Assembly: GCA_036946405.1 (NCBI GenBank)
Contig: JAQIJC010000001.1
Span: 1,371,001-1,435,000, forward strand
Direction of reading: 5' to 3'
Origin: Sphingomonas phyllosphaerae
GTDB taxonomy: Bacteria > Pseudomonadota > Alphaproteobacteria > Sphingomonadales > Sphingomonadaceae
Length of the DNA: 64,000 nt
Of this stretch, positions 63,952 to 64,000 are shown one piece after another (position 1 is the stretch's first letter; every line of letters starts with the position of its first letter). Position numbers and translations under genes: made by a program. The notes beneath the pieces are model-generated. The model made no database searches, was not told where the DNA came from, and saw nothing but the letters and a program-made list of their open reading frames with translations.

Positions 63952-64000
63952 TCAGCGCAGGTCGCGCAACTCCGCGATCTCGACGACGCGATGGTCGCGC
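63952..64000 (-). CDS. Partial leftward CDS, C-terminal end only
   Basis: The minus strand ends in RDHRVVEIAELRDLR and a stop (63954-63952). The gene runs off the window at 64000; 15 residues are not enough to name it. Confidence 0.4.
   Translation of the reverse strand, partial: RDHRVVEIAELRDLR

Overview
The window is about 64 kb of GC-rich chromosomal DNA from a sphingomonad, most likely Sphingomonas sensu stricto (Alphaproteobacteria, Sphingomonadales). Evidence: a serine palmitoyltransferase/ceramide gene set, a PhyR-NepR-EcfG general stress response (GSR) locus, an alphaproteobacterial petABC operon, scpAB-tatABC order, a large carbohydrate-type TonB-dependent receptor, and dispersed REP-like palindromes. 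No phage, CRISPR array or complete insertion sequence was found. Most of the window is core genome; accessory character is strongest at 45-53 kb and in the repeat islands at 29 and 42 kb.

Layout. 0.2-8 kb: queuosine genes queC-queE, two small exported proteins, lipB, two tandem membrane proteins, a GNAT, hemF, a VirJ-like hydrolase and trmL. 8-11.5 kb: the cytochrome bc1 operon petABC, then apt. 12.2-15.1 kb: scpA-scpB-tatA-tatB-tatC. 15.1-19.6 kb: the GSR locus: phyP and nepR leftward, phyR, a 45-aa membrane peptide and ecfG rightward, plus an entericidin-like lipoprotein and a previously unannotated small RNA candidate that has an exact GGAAC-N16-CGTT promoter and two hairpins with C-rich loops. 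19.6-26.6 kb: glnE, bcp, an M23 peptidase, erpA, xth and outer-membrane/exported proteins.

26.6-37.4 kb holds a sphingolipid region: a GNAT-like protein (candidate bacterial ceramide synthase), a divergent membrane desaturase/hydroxylase, and a leftward run proB-cerR-acp-spt-hybrid kinase-lptF-lptG. It contains the steps serine + acyl thioester to 3-ketosphinganine (spt, acp), N-acylation (candidate bcerS), ketone reduction (cerR), possible chain modification (desaturase) and possible lipid export (LptF/LptG-type permeases). 37.5-45 kb: obgE, rpmA, rplU, a TetR gene with a clear palindromic operator, hspQ and tRNA-Ser(CGA).

45-53.4 kb is a glycan-use locus (TonB receptor, carbohydrate-binding-like protein, decayed second receptor, GH43, GH92). 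53.4-55.7 kb: an exonuclease-BRCT gene coupled to alkB, a 24-codon ORF and a hydrolase. 55.7-61.9 kb: a tricarboxylate module in which TctD/TctE-like regulators are divergent from a solute-binding protein, porin and CitMHS transporter. The window ends with an esterase, a cupin-like protein, a small HNH protein and the end of a leftward gene. Coordinates of sites come from reading the sequence by eye; no database search was run.
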